DNA from: Massilia phosphatilytica
Lineage (GTDB): Bacteria; Pseudomonadota; Gammaproteobacteria; Burkholderiales; Burkholderiaceae_D
Length of the DNA stretch: 64,000 nucleotides
Assembly: GCF_002968015.1 (NCBI RefSeq)
Contig: NZ_PUIP01000002.1
Location: 518,735-582,734, forward strand
Direction of reading: 5' to 3'
Below the pieces are notes generated by a model that saw nothing but the letters and a program-made list of their open reading frames with translations, did no database searches and was not told the origin of the DNA. Each line of letters starts with the position of its first letter. The first letter of the stretch is position 1. The position numbers and the translations under genes were made by a program. This document shows positions 25,485 through 34,804 of the stretch, piece after piece.

Positions 25485-27008
25485 TCAGTTACGCGCCTGC
25501 GCCAGGTCGTCGACCTTCGCGTCGATTTTCGCCACGGCCGGCGCGGCATCCCAGCCGCCACCCAGCGCACGGATCAGCGCCACGGTGGTGATCGCACGGT
25601 CGCCGCGCAGCTGCACGGCGTTGCGCTCGACGATCGCCAGGTTGCGCTGCGCATCCAGCAGTTCGAGGTAGCTGCCGCGGCCCGCGTCATACAGCTTCTG
25701 CGCCAGGTCGGCCGAGCGGCGGGCGGAGACCACTGCCGCTTCGAGCTCCGCGCTCTGCCCCGCCAGGATGCGCAGGCCGGCCAGGTTGTCCTCGACCTCG
25801 GCGAACGCGGTCAGGACGCTCTGGCGGTAGGAGCCGACGGCTTCTTCCAGCGCGGCTTCGCTGCGCACGACGTTGTTGCGGTTGCGGCCACCGTCGATCA
25901 GCGGCATCGACAGCGCGGCGCCCAGCAGCCACGAACGGCTGCTCCACTTGAAGACTTCCGCGAAGCTGGTGCCGACGCCGCCGGCGCCCGCCGACAGGTT
26001 CAGCGCCGGGAACATCGCGGAGCGTGCCACGCCGATGCGGGCGTTCGCCGCTTCCATCGAGCGCTGGGCGCTGGCGATGTCGGGACGGCGCTCCAGCAGC
26101 GTGGACGGCAGGCCGGCCGGGATCAGCGGCAGCGCGGCGACGTCCGACAGCGGTGCCGACGGCGCGCTGAAGTTCGATGCCGGCTTGCCCAGCAGGACGG
26201 CCAGCGCGTGTTCCGCGTTGGCGCGCTGGCGTTGCAGGCCGATGGCTTCGGAACGCGCCGTCGCCAGTTCCGTCTTCGCCCGCGACAGGTCGAATTCGCC
26301 GATGTCGCCCGCGTCGAAGCGGCGGCCCGTCACACGGACACTTTCTTCACGCAGCTGTACCGTGTGGTTCACGGTCGCGATTTCCGCGTCCAGCGAACGG
26401 AGGCGGAAATAGGTCTGCGCCACGTCGGCCTGCAGCGACAGCAGCACCGAGCGGTACGTCGCTTCCACCGCGCCGGCATCGCCGCGGGCGGCCGCCACGT
26501 TGGACGATACGCGGCCGAACAGGTCGACCTCGTAGCTGGCCGACAGCCGCGCCGAGTACGTGTTCGCGGCCGGGACGTTCGTGCCCTTCGGCAGACCCGC
26601 TTCCAGCGGCGACAGGCGGGCGCGCTCGGCGCCGACACCCACGCCGACCTGCGGGATGCGGTCCGCTTCGGCGATGCCGGCGATGGCGCGGGCCTGCTTC
26701 ACGCGGGCTGCAGCCACCGTCAGGTTCTGGTTGTTCGCGGTCGCTTCCGCGACGAGGCCATTCAGCGTCTCGTCGTTGAAGGCGCGCCACCATTCGCCGC
26801 GCGGCTGGGCTTCGGCCGGACGGCCGACGGTCCACGTGGTGCCGTCGGCGGCGCTGCGCACGTCATTGGTGCCGGCGGGCGCGGTCTGCGCTTCCTTGAA
26901 CGCCGTCGGCGTCGCAATCGCCGGTTGCTTGAATTCCGGGGCGGCGCACGCCGTCAGCAGCAGTGCTGCCATCAGCGGAGCCACGCCCCTTGCAATCATC
27001 GTTTTCAT
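25485..27008 (-). CDS. RND efflux outer-membrane factor (NodT/OprM family)
   Basis: 507 residues. A signal with lipobox LLTAC gives lipidated Cys21. Two outer-membrane efflux protein repeats with long helical hairpins follow (NNQNLTVAAARVKQARAIAG; SYEVDLFGRVSSNVAAARGD). It forms the trimeric OM channel and periplasmic tunnel. It is the last gene of the adaptor-pump-channel operon; its start is only one base after the pump's stop codon (TGATATG). Confidence 0.95.
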   Translation of the reverse strand: MKTMIARGVAPLMAALLLTACAAPEFKQPAIATPTAFKEAQTAPAGTNDVRSAADGTTWTVGRPAEAQPRGEWWRAFNDETLNGLVAEATANNQNLTVAAARVKQARAIAGIAEADRIPQVGVGVGAERARLSPLEAGLPKGTNVPAANTYSARLSASYEVDLFGRVSSNVAAARGDAGAVEATYRSVLLSLQADVAQTYFRLRSLDAEIATVNHTVQLREESVRVTGRRFDAGDIGEFDLSRAKTELATARSEAIGLQRQRANAEHALAVLLGKPASNFSAPSAPLSDVAALPLIPAGLPSTLLERRPDIASAQRSMEAANARIGVARSAMFPALNLSAGAGGVGTSFAEVFKWSSRSWLLGAALSMPLIDGGRNRNNVVRSEAALEEAVGSYRQSVLTAFAEVEDNLAGLRILAGQSAELEAAVVSARRSADLAQKLYDAGRGSYLELLDAQRNLAIVERNAVQLRGDRAITTVALIRALGGGWDAAPAVAKIDAKVDDLAQARN

Positions 27009-27009
27009 A

Positions 27010-30000
27010 TCAGTTTCCTTCCAGTGCCGGTGCCTGGTCGCCGCCGACGGCATTCGGCGCCGTCTCGTGGGCGTGGGCATGCTTCGGCTTTTCGAAACGC
27101 TTGGCCAGCGTGCGCAGCAGGACGTAGAACACCGGCGTCAGGAACAGGCCGAAGAACGTCACGCCCAGCATGCCGGCGAACACGGCGACACCCATCGCGT
27201 GGCGCATCTCGGCACCGGCGCCGTGCGACAGCACCAGCGGCACCACGCCCATGATGAACGCGATCGACGTCATCAGGATCGGACGCAGACGCAGGTGGCA
27301 GGCTTCCAGCGCGGCAGCGACGATGCTGCGGCCATGGTGTTCCAGCTCCAGCGCGAATTCCACGATCAGGATCGCGTTCTTCGACGCGAGGCCTACCAGC
27401 ACGAACAGGGCGATCTGCGTGAACACGTTGTTGTCGCCGCCGGTGAGCTTGACGCCGATGAGGGCGCACAGGATCGACATCGGCACGATCAGGATCACGG
27501 CCAGCGGCAGCGTCCAGCTTTCGTACTGCGCGGCGAGCACGAGGAACACGAGCAGCACGCACAGCGGGAACACGTACAGCATGGTGTTACCGGCCAGGAT
27601 GTCCTGGTACGTGAGGTCGGTCCATTCGTACGAGATCCCTTTCGGCAGCGTGGCCTTGACGATTTCTTCCATCGCGGCCTGAGCCTGGCCCGACGACACG
27701 CCCGGTGCCGGGCCGCCATTCAACTCGGCGGCAACGTAGCCGTTGTAGCGCTGCACGCGATCCGGACCATACGTGTCCTTGACCTTCATGAGCGAGGACA
27801 GCGGGATCATCTCGCCCTTGTCGCTGCGGACCTTCAGCTGCGCGATCTGCTCGCGCTGCGAACGGAACGGTGCATCCGCCTGCACGCGCACCTGGTACGT
27901 GCGGCCGAACTGGTTGAAGTCGTTCACGTACAGCGAACCGAGGTTGATCTGCAAGGTCTGGTTGATCTCGGCCAGCGGCACGCCCAGCTGCTTGGCTTTC
28001 ACGCGGTCGACGTCGGCGAACAGCTGCGGCACGTTGATCTGGTAGCCCGAGAACACGCCCTGCAGGCGCTTGTCGGTCCACGCCTTGGCCTGCACGGCCT
28101 GCACGGCTTTATACAGCTCGTCGTAGCCGACGCCGGCGCGGTCTTCGATCATCATCTTGAAGCCGCCCGTCGTACCCAGGCCGTTGACCGGCGGGGGCGA
28201 CAGCACCATCACGAACGCGTCCTCGATGGCGCCCATGCGCTTGTTGATCTCGGCGGCGATCGCATCGGCGCTCTGCTCCTTGCCTTTACGTTCGTCGAAC
28301 GGCTTCAAGGTGGTGAACACGATGCCGGCGTTCGGCGCGTTGGTGAAGCCGTTGATCGACAGGCCCGGGAACGCGACCGACGATTCTACGCCCGGGATCT
28401 GCTTGGCCACGTCCGACATCTTGCGGATGACGGCGTCCGTGCGGTCCAGCGACGCAGCATCCGGCAGTTGGGCGAAGCCGATCAGGTAAGCCTTGTCCTG
28501 CGCCGGCACGAAGCCCGGCGGCACGGCCTTGAACATGAAGATACCGGCGATGGCGAGCAGCACGTACACGCCCAGCGCGGCGCTCTTGCGCTTCAGGACA
28601 CCCTTCACGCCGCCTTCATAGGCATGCGACGAACGGCCGAAGAAGCGGTTGAAGCCCTTGAAGAAGCGGCCGAACACTGCATCCATGATGCGGGTCAGGC
28701 GGTCCTTCGGCGCGTGGTGCGACTGCAGCAGCGCGGCCGACAGTGCCGGGGCCAGCGTCAGCGACGAGAACGCGGAGATCACGGTCGAGATGGCGATGGT
28801 CAGCGCGAACTGGCGGTAGAACTGGCCGGTCAGGCCCGACACGAACGCAATCGGGATGAACACGGCGCACAGCACGAGGGCGATCGCGATGATCGGACCG
28901 GAGACTTCCTTCATTGCCTGCACGGTCGCGTCATGCGGATTCAGGCCGTTTGCGATGTTGCGCTCGACGTTCTCCACCACGACGATCGCGTCGTCCACCA
29001 CGATACCGATCGCCAGCACGAGGCCGAACAGCGACAGCGTGTTGATCGAGAAACCGCAGGCGAGCATCACCGCGAACGTGCCGACGACGGACACCGGCAC
29101 GGCCAGCAGCGGGATCACCGAGGCACGCCACGTCTGCAGGAACACGATGACGACGATGGCCACCAGGATCACGGCTTCGATCAGCGTGTGGATCACGGAG
29201 TTGATCGACTCACGCACGAATTGGGTCGGGTCGTACACAATGCTGTATTCGACGCCTTCCGGGAAATCTTTCGACAGCTCCTTCATCTTGGCGCGCACGT
29301 CGGACGACAGTTGCAGCGCGTTGGCGTTCGGCGCCTGGAAGATCGGGATCGCCACGGCGGACTGGTTGTCCAGCAGCGCGCGCAGGGCGTACGAGTTCGA
29401 GCCCATTTCGAGGCGCGCGACGTCCTTCAGCAGCGTGGTTGCGCCGTCGGCATTGGTCTTGATGACGATGTTGCCGAACTCCTCGACCGACTGCAGGCGG
29501 CCCTGCGTGTTGACGGTCAGCTGGAAGTCCGCGCCTTTCGACGGGCCCTGGCCGACGACACCGGCCGCGACCTGCACGTTCTGCTCGCGGATCGCGCCCA
29601 CGACGTCGCTCGCGGTCAGGTTGCGTGCGGCGACCTTTTGCGGATCGAGCCAGACGCGCATGGCGTAGTCGCCCGAACCGAACAGCTGGACTTCGCCCAT
29701 GCCGTTGATGCGCGCCAGTTCGTCCTTGACGTTCAAGGTCGCGTAGTTGCGCAGATAGAGGTCGTCATAGCGGCCGTCCGGCGAGCGCAGGTGGACCACC
29801 ATCGTGATGTTGGGCGAGCTCTTGACGGTCGTGACGCCGATCTGGCGCACCTCGTCCGGCAGGCGCGGGAGCGCGCGCTGGACACGGTTCTGCACGGCCG
29901 TCTCGGCCTGCTCGACGTTGGTGCCGATTTTAAAAGTCACCGTCAGCATCAGCGCACCGTCGGAGGTGTTCTGCGACGTCATGTACAGCATGTTTTCGAC

Positions 30001-30219
30001 GCCGTTGATTTCCTGCTCCAGCGGCGTCGCGACGGTTTCCGCGATGACCTTCGGGTTGGCGCCCGGGTACTGGGCGCGCACCACCACGGAGGGCGGCACG
30101 ACGTCCGGGTACTCGGAGATCGGCAACTCGAAGATCGAGATGAGGCCGGCCACGAAGACCAGCACCGACAGCACGGCCGCGAAGATCGGCTTGTCGACGA
30201 AAAAGCGTGAGATGTTCAT
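27010..30219 (-). CDS. RND multidrug efflux pump, inner-membrane subunit (HAE1/AcrB family)
   Basis: 1069 residues, full length for AcrB/MexB-type pumps. It has 12 TM helices with two large periplasmic loops. The proton-relay Asp pair in TM4 is present (GIVVDDAIVVVENVERN, near residues 404-420), and the family C-terminal block FFGLFLTPVFYVLLR is intact. It exports hydrophobic or amphiphilic compounds using the proton gradient, with the adaptor upstream (27-base gap) and the channel downstream. No TetR-type repressor is adjacent. Confidence 0.97.
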   Translation of the reverse strand: MNISRFFVDKPIFAAVLSVLVFVAGLISIFELPISEYPDVVPPSVVVRAQYPGANPKVIAETVATPLEQEINGVENMLYMTSQNTSDGALMLTVTFKIGTNVEQAETAVQNRVQRALPRLPDEVRQIGVTTVKSSPNITMVVHLRSPDGRYDDLYLRNYATLNVKDELARINGMGEVQLFGSGDYAMRVWLDPQKVAARNLTASDVVGAIREQNVQVAAGVVGQGPSKGADFQLTVNTQGRLQSVEEFGNIVIKTNADGATTLLKDVARLEMGSNSYALRALLDNQSAVAIPIFQAPNANALQLSSDVRAKMKELSKDFPEGVEYSIVYDPTQFVRESINSVIHTLIEAVILVAIVVIVFLQTWRASVIPLLAVPVSVVGTFAVMLACGFSINTLSLFGLVLAIGIVVDDAIVVVENVERNIANGLNPHDATVQAMKEVSGPIIAIALVLCAVFIPIAFVSGLTGQFYRQFALTIAISTVISAFSSLTLAPALSAALLQSHHAPKDRLTRIMDAVFGRFFKGFNRFFGRSSHAYEGGVKGVLKRKSAALGVYVLLAIAGIFMFKAVPPGFVPAQDKAYLIGFAQLPDAASLDRTDAVIRKMSDVAKQIPGVESSVAFPGLSINGFTNAPNAGIVFTTLKPFDERKGKEQSADAIAAEINKRMGAIEDAFVMVLSPPPVNGLGTTGGFKMMIEDRAGVGYDELYKAVQAVQAKAWTDKRLQGVFSGYQINVPQLFADVDRVKAKQLGVPLAEINQTLQINLGSLYVNDFNQFGRTYQVRVQADAPFRSQREQIAQLKVRSDKGEMIPLSSLMKVKDTYGPDRVQRYNGYVAAELNGGPAPGVSSGQAQAAMEEIVKATLPKGISYEWTDLTYQDILAGNTMLYVFPLCVLLVFLVLAAQYESWTLPLAVILIVPMSILCALIGVKLTGGDNNVFTQIALFVLVGLASKNAILIVEFALELEHHGRSIVAAALEACHLRLRPILMTSIAFIMGVVPLVLSHGAGAEMRHAMGVAVFAGMLGVTFFGLFLTPVFYVLLRTLAKRFEKPKHAHAHETAPNAVGGDQAPALEGN

Positions 30220-30246
30220 TTGTTCTTGTCCCTCGGTCTTATGGGA

Positions 30247-31458
30247 TTACTTCGTGTCTGCCATGGCCAGCTTCGCGTCCTTGGCAGGCGCCTTGGCCGG
30301 CGCCAGCGACGCGACCATCGGCACCAGCTGCGCCGTGATGGGCGCCCCCGGATGCACGCGCTGCAGGCCGTTGACGACGATCTTCTCGCCCGGTTTCAGG
30401 CCGGCGCGCACCACGCGCAGGCCGTCGACGACGGGGCCGAGCTTCACTTCGCGGTACTCGGCCTTGCCGTCCGCGCCCACGACGAACACGAACTTGTGGC
30501 TCTGGTCCGTGCCGATGGCGCGGTCCGTGATCAGCAGCGCGGGCTTGGCGTCGCCGCCGCCGATCTGCACGCGGGCGAACAGGCCGGGCGCCATGCTGCG
30601 GTCCTTGTTCTCGAACGTGGCGCGCATGCGCACGGAACCGGTCTGCGAGTCGAGCTGGTTGTCGACGAATTCCAGCTTGCCCTCGTGCGGGTAACCGTCT
30701 TCGTTGACGAGGCCCACCTTGACCGGCACCGACTGGCCGTCATGCGCCTGCTTGGCGACGCGCAGATAGGTTTCCTCGTCGCCGTCGAAGCTGGCGTAGA
30801 TGCGGTCCAGCGACACGACCGACGTCAGCACGGCCGATGCGTCGACCAGGTTGCCGAGCGTGATCTCGGCCTTCGACACGCGGCCGTTGATCGGCGCGAC
30901 GACGCGGGTGTACGACAGGTTCAGGCGCGCGGCTTCGGCCTGCGCTTCGGCGGCGCGGGCGGCGGCATCGAGTTCCTTCTGGCTCGACAGGCTCGCGTCG
31001 TATTCGCGCTGCGCGATGGCCTTGTCGCCCAGCAGGCGCTCGGCGCGTGCCAGTTCCGTGTGGGCCAGGTCAGCCTTGGCGCGGGCCGATTTCGCGGCCG
31101 CGACGGCACGCTCGGCTTCGGCCTGGTACGGACGCGGATCGATCACGAACAGCACGTCGCCCTTCTTGACTTCGGCGCCCGGCTTGAAGTTGACGGCGGT
31201 GATGTAGCCGGACACGCGCGGACGGATCTCGACGCGCTCGATGGCTTCGAGGCGGCCCGAGAATTCCTGCGTCTCGGCGACCGGCTTTTCGAGCACGGCG
31301 GCGGCCGACACGGGCGGACCGCCCTGTGCCTGGGCCTGCGCCTCGGCGGCCTTGCCCGTCGCATCCGAGCAGCCCGCAATCAGGGCCGCGATGCCGGCTG
31401 CGCCCAGTGCCAGCACGACGGGTCGCACGGCCATCTGGAATTGTTGAATCGTTTTCAT
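30247..31458 (-). CDS. RND efflux periplasmic adaptor (AcrA/MexA family)
   Basis: 403 residues. Lipobox IAGC gives lipidated Cys30. A biotinyl-lipoyl half-motif (GYITAVNFKPGAEVKKGDVL), an alpha-helical hairpin (EAERAVAAAKSARAKADLAH) and beta-barrel and membrane-proximal domains follow. It links the pump to the outer-membrane channel in the periplasm. The start has GGAGGG upstream. It is the first gene of the three-gene efflux operon. Confidence 0.96.
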   Translation of the reverse strand: MKTIQQFQMAVRPVVLALGAAGIAALIAGCSDATGKAAEAQAQAQGGPPVSAAAVLEKPVAETQEFSGRLEAIERVEIRPRVSGYITAVNFKPGAEVKKGDVLFVIDPRPYQAEAERAVAAAKSARAKADLAHTELARAERLLGDKAIAQREYDASLSSQKELDAAARAAEAQAEAARLNLSYTRVVAPINGRVSKAEITLGNLVDASAVLTSVVSLDRIYASFDGDEETYLRVAKQAHDGQSVPVKVGLVNEDGYPHEGKLEFVDNQLDSQTGSVRMRATFENKDRSMAPGLFARVQIGGGDAKPALLITDRAIGTDQSHKFVFVVGADGKAEYREVKLGPVVDGLRVVRAGLKPGEKIVVNGLQRVHPGAPITAQLVPMVASLAPAKAPAKDAKLAMADTK

Positions 31459-31543
31459 GGTTAGCCCTCCGGTTATTAACTGACTTTTAATGATTGGACG
31501 AAAACGGTCCTTTCCAGGCTTTTTCAGGAAAAGACAGGTCTCC

Positions 31544-31560
31544 CGTGCCTCGCAGGCACG
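31544..31560. terminator. Short hairpin upstream of the efflux operon
   Basis: A perfect 7-bp stem CGTGCCT / AGGCACG with loop CGC lies between the alpha/beta hydrolase stop (31597) and the efflux operon start. No T-run follows directly. It may separate the two leftward units. Confidence 0.35.
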
Positions 31561-31596
31561 TCTTATCGTTGGTGGTAAAGCGGGTGAACTACGTGG

Positions 31597-32457
31597 TCAA
31601 CAGCTGGCCGGTTCGTCTTCCTCGTCGAGGCCGGCAATGAAGTTGGCAATCTCGCTCAATGCATGGCCCCGACAGGCACACGTATCTCGCGCATTCGGTT
31701 CCTGCAGGCGTTGCGCCGCCTGCAAGCGTCTGACCGTCGTCGGCACGCCCGACTGGATCAGTTTGCCGCCGTAGGCTTCCGCTTCGTCGCGCAGCGGGTC
31801 GTCCTCGATCGACAGGATCAAGGCCGGCGGCAGGTTCTTCAAACGGCTCGACTGCAACGGCGATGCATACGGATGGCTGCGGTCGGCCGCGTGCGGCAGG
31901 TAGCCGCGGTAGGCCGCGGCACATTCGTCGAACACCTTGGCCTTGTCGGGGCAGGTCGGCATCTCGCGCATCGAGCAGGTCGACAGGCCCGGGTCCAGCA
32001 TCGGCATCAACAGGATCTGGCCTGCCAGCCGCGGCGCACCCCGGTCGCGCGCCATCAGGGTACACACGGCGGCGAGGTTCGCGCCTGCCTCGATGCCCGC
32101 AACCAGCATGCGCTTGCCGGTCCAGCCGAGCTTCGTCTTGTTCTTCTTTGCCCACAGCAGCACGGCATGCGCATCTTCCGCGGCGGCCGGAAACGGCTTC
32201 ACCGTCGCCAGCGTATAGGTCGACGACAGGACGACCGGATACCCGCTCGCCTCGGACAGGTGGCGCAGGAACGGATCGGCGTCTTCCAGGTCGCCGTCGA
32301 CGAAGCCGCCGCCATGGAAGAATACGATCAGCACATCGCGCTTGCCGTCGACGGCAGCCTTGTACAGGCGGGCCGCCAGCGGTCCTTCCGCGCCCAGGAC
32401 CTGCAGGTCGCGGACCGCCAGCGTATGGCCGTCGTCCGGCTTGCGCGCTGCACTCAT
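31597..32457 (-). CDS. Alpha/beta hydrolase fold protein lacking the nucleophile Ser
   Basis: 286 residues of the hormone-sensitive-lipase-like group. The oxyanion motif HGGG (48-51) and an acid residue (Asp220 in DDPLRDEAEAYGG) are intact, and His265 is a possible base. The nucleophile elbow, normally GDSAG, reads G-I-E-A-G with Glu123 in place of Ser. The protein is probably not a classical esterase and may bind a ligand, or use Glu differently. The start ATG overlaps the stop of the small secreted protein gene (ATGA). The C-terminus is Cys/acidic and atypical. Confidence 0.85.
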   Translation of the reverse strand: MSAARKPDDGHTLAVRDLQVLGAEGPLAARLYKAAVDGKRDVLIVFFHGGGFVDGDLEDADPFLRHLSEASGYPVVLSSTYTLATVKPFPAAAEDAHAVLLWAKKNKTKLGWTGKRMLVAGIEAGANLAAVCTLMARDRGAPRLAGQILLMPMLDPGLSTCSMREMPTCPDKAKVFDECAAAYRGYLPHAADRSHPYASPLQSSRLKNLPPALILSIEDDPLRDEAEAYGGKLIQSGVPTTVRRLQAAQRLQEPNARDTCACRGHALSEIANFIAGLDEEDEPASC

Positions 32458-32681
32458 CGACGCACCTCGCGATTCACCTCGTTCGATGCCACCAGCACGG
32501 CCGGGATCGCGGTCGCATCGCATTGTTCCCCCGTCGCGACGACGTGGAACAGCGCATCGTATCCGCGTGCCTCGGCGCCAGCCGCATGCGCGTACTCGTC
32601 GGTGAGTACCGTGCCTGCCATGGCCACTACGCCGAGTATCAGCCCGAACACTGCCGCGATTCCATCGCGATGCGCTTTCAT
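32454..32681 (-). CDS. Small exported hypothetical protein
   Basis: 75 residues. The N-terminal hydrophobic segment (IAAVFGLILGVVAMAGTVL, about 8-26) is a signal or membrane anchor after MKAHRDG. The rest is short and polar with 'EARGYDALFHVVATGEQC' and one Cys. The start follows AAGGAGAG. It is translationally coupled to the hydrolase-like gene and divergent from lysR. Its family is not recognised. Confidence 0.7.
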   Translation of the reverse strand: MKAHRDGIAAVFGLILGVVAMAGTVLTDEYAHAAGAEARGYDALFHVVATGEQCDATAIPAVLVASNEVNREVRR

Positions 32682-32780
32682 GATCCTCTCCTTGGGTGTG
32701 TCAAATATCGAAACTATCAGCTACCGTACCAACACTATAGACTTCAACTAGAATCTAATAAATAGCCCAAATACGAATCC

Positions 32781-32802
32781 ATTGTTCAGATTTTTGAACA
32801 AT
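32781..32802. promoter_or_regulatory. Palindromic LysR-type operator candidate
   Basis: A perfect inverted repeat ATTGTTCA-GATTTT-TGAACAAT lies 36 bases before the LysR start codon, in the 157-base divergent region with the small-protein/hydrolase operon. It fits the T-N11-A rule for LysR-type binding sites. Confidence 0.7.
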
Positions 32803-32838
32803 CACGCATTCTCACACATTACATGATGCTGATCTGAC

Positions 32839-33801
32839 ATGAACAAGCTACAAGCGATGGAAGTCTTCGTGCAGGTCGTCGACGCCGGCAGCTTCACGCG
32901 GGCCGCCGAGATGATGAACCTGCCCAAGGCGACGGTATCGACGCTCGTGCAAGCGCTCGAGGGGGCGCTGTCGGCCAAGCTGCTGCACCGGACCACGCGC
33001 CAGGTGACGGTGACGACGGACGGTGCCGCCTATTACGAACGCTGCCTGCGCATCCTGTCCGACGTGCGCGACGCCGAAGAGTCGCTGTCGCGCACGCGCC
33101 TGTCGCCCAGCGGCCGGCTGCGCGTCGATTCCCCGACGGGGCTGTCGAGCGAAATCCTCGTGCCCGCCCTGCCCGACTTCTTCGAGCGCTATCCCGACAT
33201 CATGCTGGAACTGGGCAGTTCCGACCGTCCCGTGGACCTGGTCGAGGAAGGCGTCGACTGCGCCGTGCGCGGCGGCGCTTTGGGCGACACGAGCCTGATC
33301 GCGCGGCGCGTGGGTGTCGTCAACTTCCTGACGGCGGCGTCGCCCGCGTACATCGCGCGCCACGGCATGCCCCAGCACCCGCGCGACCTCGACCGCCACC
33401 GCTGCGTGAATTATTTCTCGGCCAAGACGGGCAAGATCTTCGACTGGGATTTCAACCGCGGCGACGAACGCATCGAAGTGCCGATGCGCGGCGTGATCGC
33501 GCTGAACGATTCGAACGCCTACGTGGAAGCGGGACTGGCGGGCCTCGGCATCATCCAGATGACGGACTACCTGCTCGACAAGCACGTGGCGACCGGGCGC
33601 ATGGTGCAGGTGCTGGCGGACTGGCGCAGCGATCCGCTGCCGATCCACGTCGTGTATCCGCAGAACCGCCACCTGTCCGCGAAGGTGCGCGTGTTCGTGG
33701 AATGGGTGGCCGAGCTGTTCGCCGCGAACCCGTACATGCACATGGGCGCGATGCCGCGCGCATCTGCTGCGGCTTCGGCGCCGGTCCCCGCCGCGGCGTA
33801 G
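32839..33801 (+). CDS. LysR-family transcriptional regulator
   Basis: 320 residues. The winged HTH lies at 1-60 (MEVFVQVVDAGSFTRAAEMM... LPKATVSTLVQALE), followed by a linker helix and a LysR substrate-binding domain (about 90-300; VDLVEEGVDCAVRGG; CVNYFSAKTGKIFDW). The domain resembles the subgroup that senses aromatic or aliphatic acids and quinone-like compounds. It is divergent from the small-protein/alpha-beta-hydrolase operon and likely controls it and itself through the palindrome at 32781-32802 (inference). The C-terminal Ala-rich tail is not conserved. Confidence 0.93.
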   Translation: MNKLQAMEVFVQVVDAGSFTRAAEMMNLPKATVSTLVQALEGALSAKLLHRTTRQVTVTTDGAAYYERCLRILSDVRDAEESLSRTRLSPSGRLRVDSPTGLSSEILVPALPDFFERYPDIMLELGSSDRPVDLVEEGVDCAVRGGALGDTSLIARRVGVVNFLTAASPAYIARHGMPQHPRDLDRHRCVNYFSAKTGKIFDWDFNRGDERIEVPMRGVIALNDSNAYVEAGLAGLGIIQMTDYLLDKHVATGRMVQVLADWRSDPLPIHVVYPQNRHLSAKVRVFVEWVAELFAANPYMHMGAMPRASAAASAPVPAAA

Positions 33802-33846
33802 ACACGGGTGTAGAATCGAAAACACAAACACGGACAGGAGACTCCG

Positions 33847-34284
33847 ATGCCCCAGCCGCGCACCATCGACATGCTGCTCGACCAGTACAGCGACAGCCAC
33901 CGCAATCCGACCAACGAGCTGATCCATATTGTCTGCGTGCCCGTGATCGTGTTCACCCTGCTGGGCATCCTGTGGAGCATCCACCCGGCCCTGGCCGTCG
34001 TGGCAGTGGTCGCGGCGCTCATGTATTACTTCCGGCTGTCGCCGCCGTTCGCGTTCGGCATGCTCTTGATGAGCGCCGTGATGCTGGCCCTCCTGGCGCT
34101 GATGCCACCGTTCACCGTGCTGCCGCTGTCGATCGCGATCTTCGTCGTCGCGTGGATCGGCCAATTCATCGGGCACAAGATCGAAGGCAAGAAACCATCG
34201 TTCTTCGACGACCTGCGCTTCCTGCTGATCGGTCCGCTGTTCGTGCTTGGTTTTCTGTATCGTCGCCTCCATGTCGCTTATTAA
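33847..34284 (+). CDS. DUF962/Mpo1-like integral membrane protein
   Basis: 145 residues with four to five hydrophobic helices and the family N-terminal motif LLDQYSDSHRNPTNELIHIV, followed by GHKIEGKKPSFFDDLRFLLI. Yeast Mpo1 of the same family is an Fe2+ dioxygenase of 2-hydroxy fatty acid alpha-oxidation; its conserved His residues (SHRN, IHIV, GHKIEGK) are present here. Bacterial function is unproven. The start follows ACAGGAGA. Confidence 0.9.
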   Translation: MPQPRTIDMLLDQYSDSHRNPTNELIHIVCVPVIVFTLLGILWSIHPALAVVAVVAALMYYFRLSPPFAFGMLLMSAVMLALLALMPPFTVLPLSIAIFVVAWIGQFIGHKIEGKKPSFFDDLRFLLIGPLFVLGFLYRRLHVAY

Positions 34285-34300
34285 TTGCTTTGGAGTGAAT

Positions 34301-34756
34301 ATGAAACGCATCGCCATCCTCGCCCTCGTTCCACTGACCGCCCTGCTTGCCGCGTGCGCGGGTCCGTCGAACTCGGGCAGCGTCTACAGCAACTACCAGA
34401 CGATGAATGAACAATCGGTGCGCATGGGCACCGTAGAATCCGTCCGCAACGTGACGATCGCGAATCCCGAATCCGGCGTCGGCACGATGGCCGGTGCCGC
34501 GCTGGGCGGCCTGGGCGGGTCGCAGGTCGGCGGCGGCAACGGCTCGGCCGCCGTCGGCATCCTCGGCGCCGTCGCGGGCGGCATCATCGGCAACCGCGTC
34601 GAGAACCAGGCCAACAACCGGCCCGGTTTCGAAATCACCGTCAAGCTCGACAACGGCGAACTGCGTTCCATCACGCAGGCGGCCGACGAGATGTTCCGGC
34701 CGGGCGAGCGCGTGCGGCTGCTCAGCAACGGGTACACGACGCGCGTGACGCACTGA
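34301..34756 (+). CDS. Glycine-zipper (SlyB/PcP-like) outer-membrane lipoprotein
   Basis: 151 residues. Lipobox LLAAC gives lipidated Cys19. A region MGTVESVRNVTI is followed by a long Gly-zipper (GVGTMAGAALGGLGGSQVGG, then GILGAVAGGIIGN, about 62-105) that may insert in the membrane. A small C-terminal beta domain (DNGELRSITQ... RPGERVRLLS) follows. It resembles SlyB, which stabilises the outer membrane under stress. The start is preceded by TGGAG and lies 16 bases after the DUF962 gene. Confidence 0.92.
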   Translation: MKRIAILALVPLTALLAACAGPSNSGSVYSNYQTMNEQSVRMGTVESVRNVTIANPESGVGTMAGAALGGLGGSQVGGGNGSAAVGILGAVAGGIIGNRVENQANNRPGFEITVKLDNGELRSITQAADEMFRPGERVRLLSNGYTTRVTH

Positions 34757-34804
34757 CGTCGGCCACCGGCCACGACAGTAAAGGGATCGCGATATACTTT
34801 CGCG

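Noticed and set aside
26560..30210. A very long open frame antisense to the RND pump gene
   Set aside because: High-GC coding DNA keeps antisense frames open. The sequence is His/Arg/Asp-rich without domains, and the minus-strand pump is full length and well recognised.
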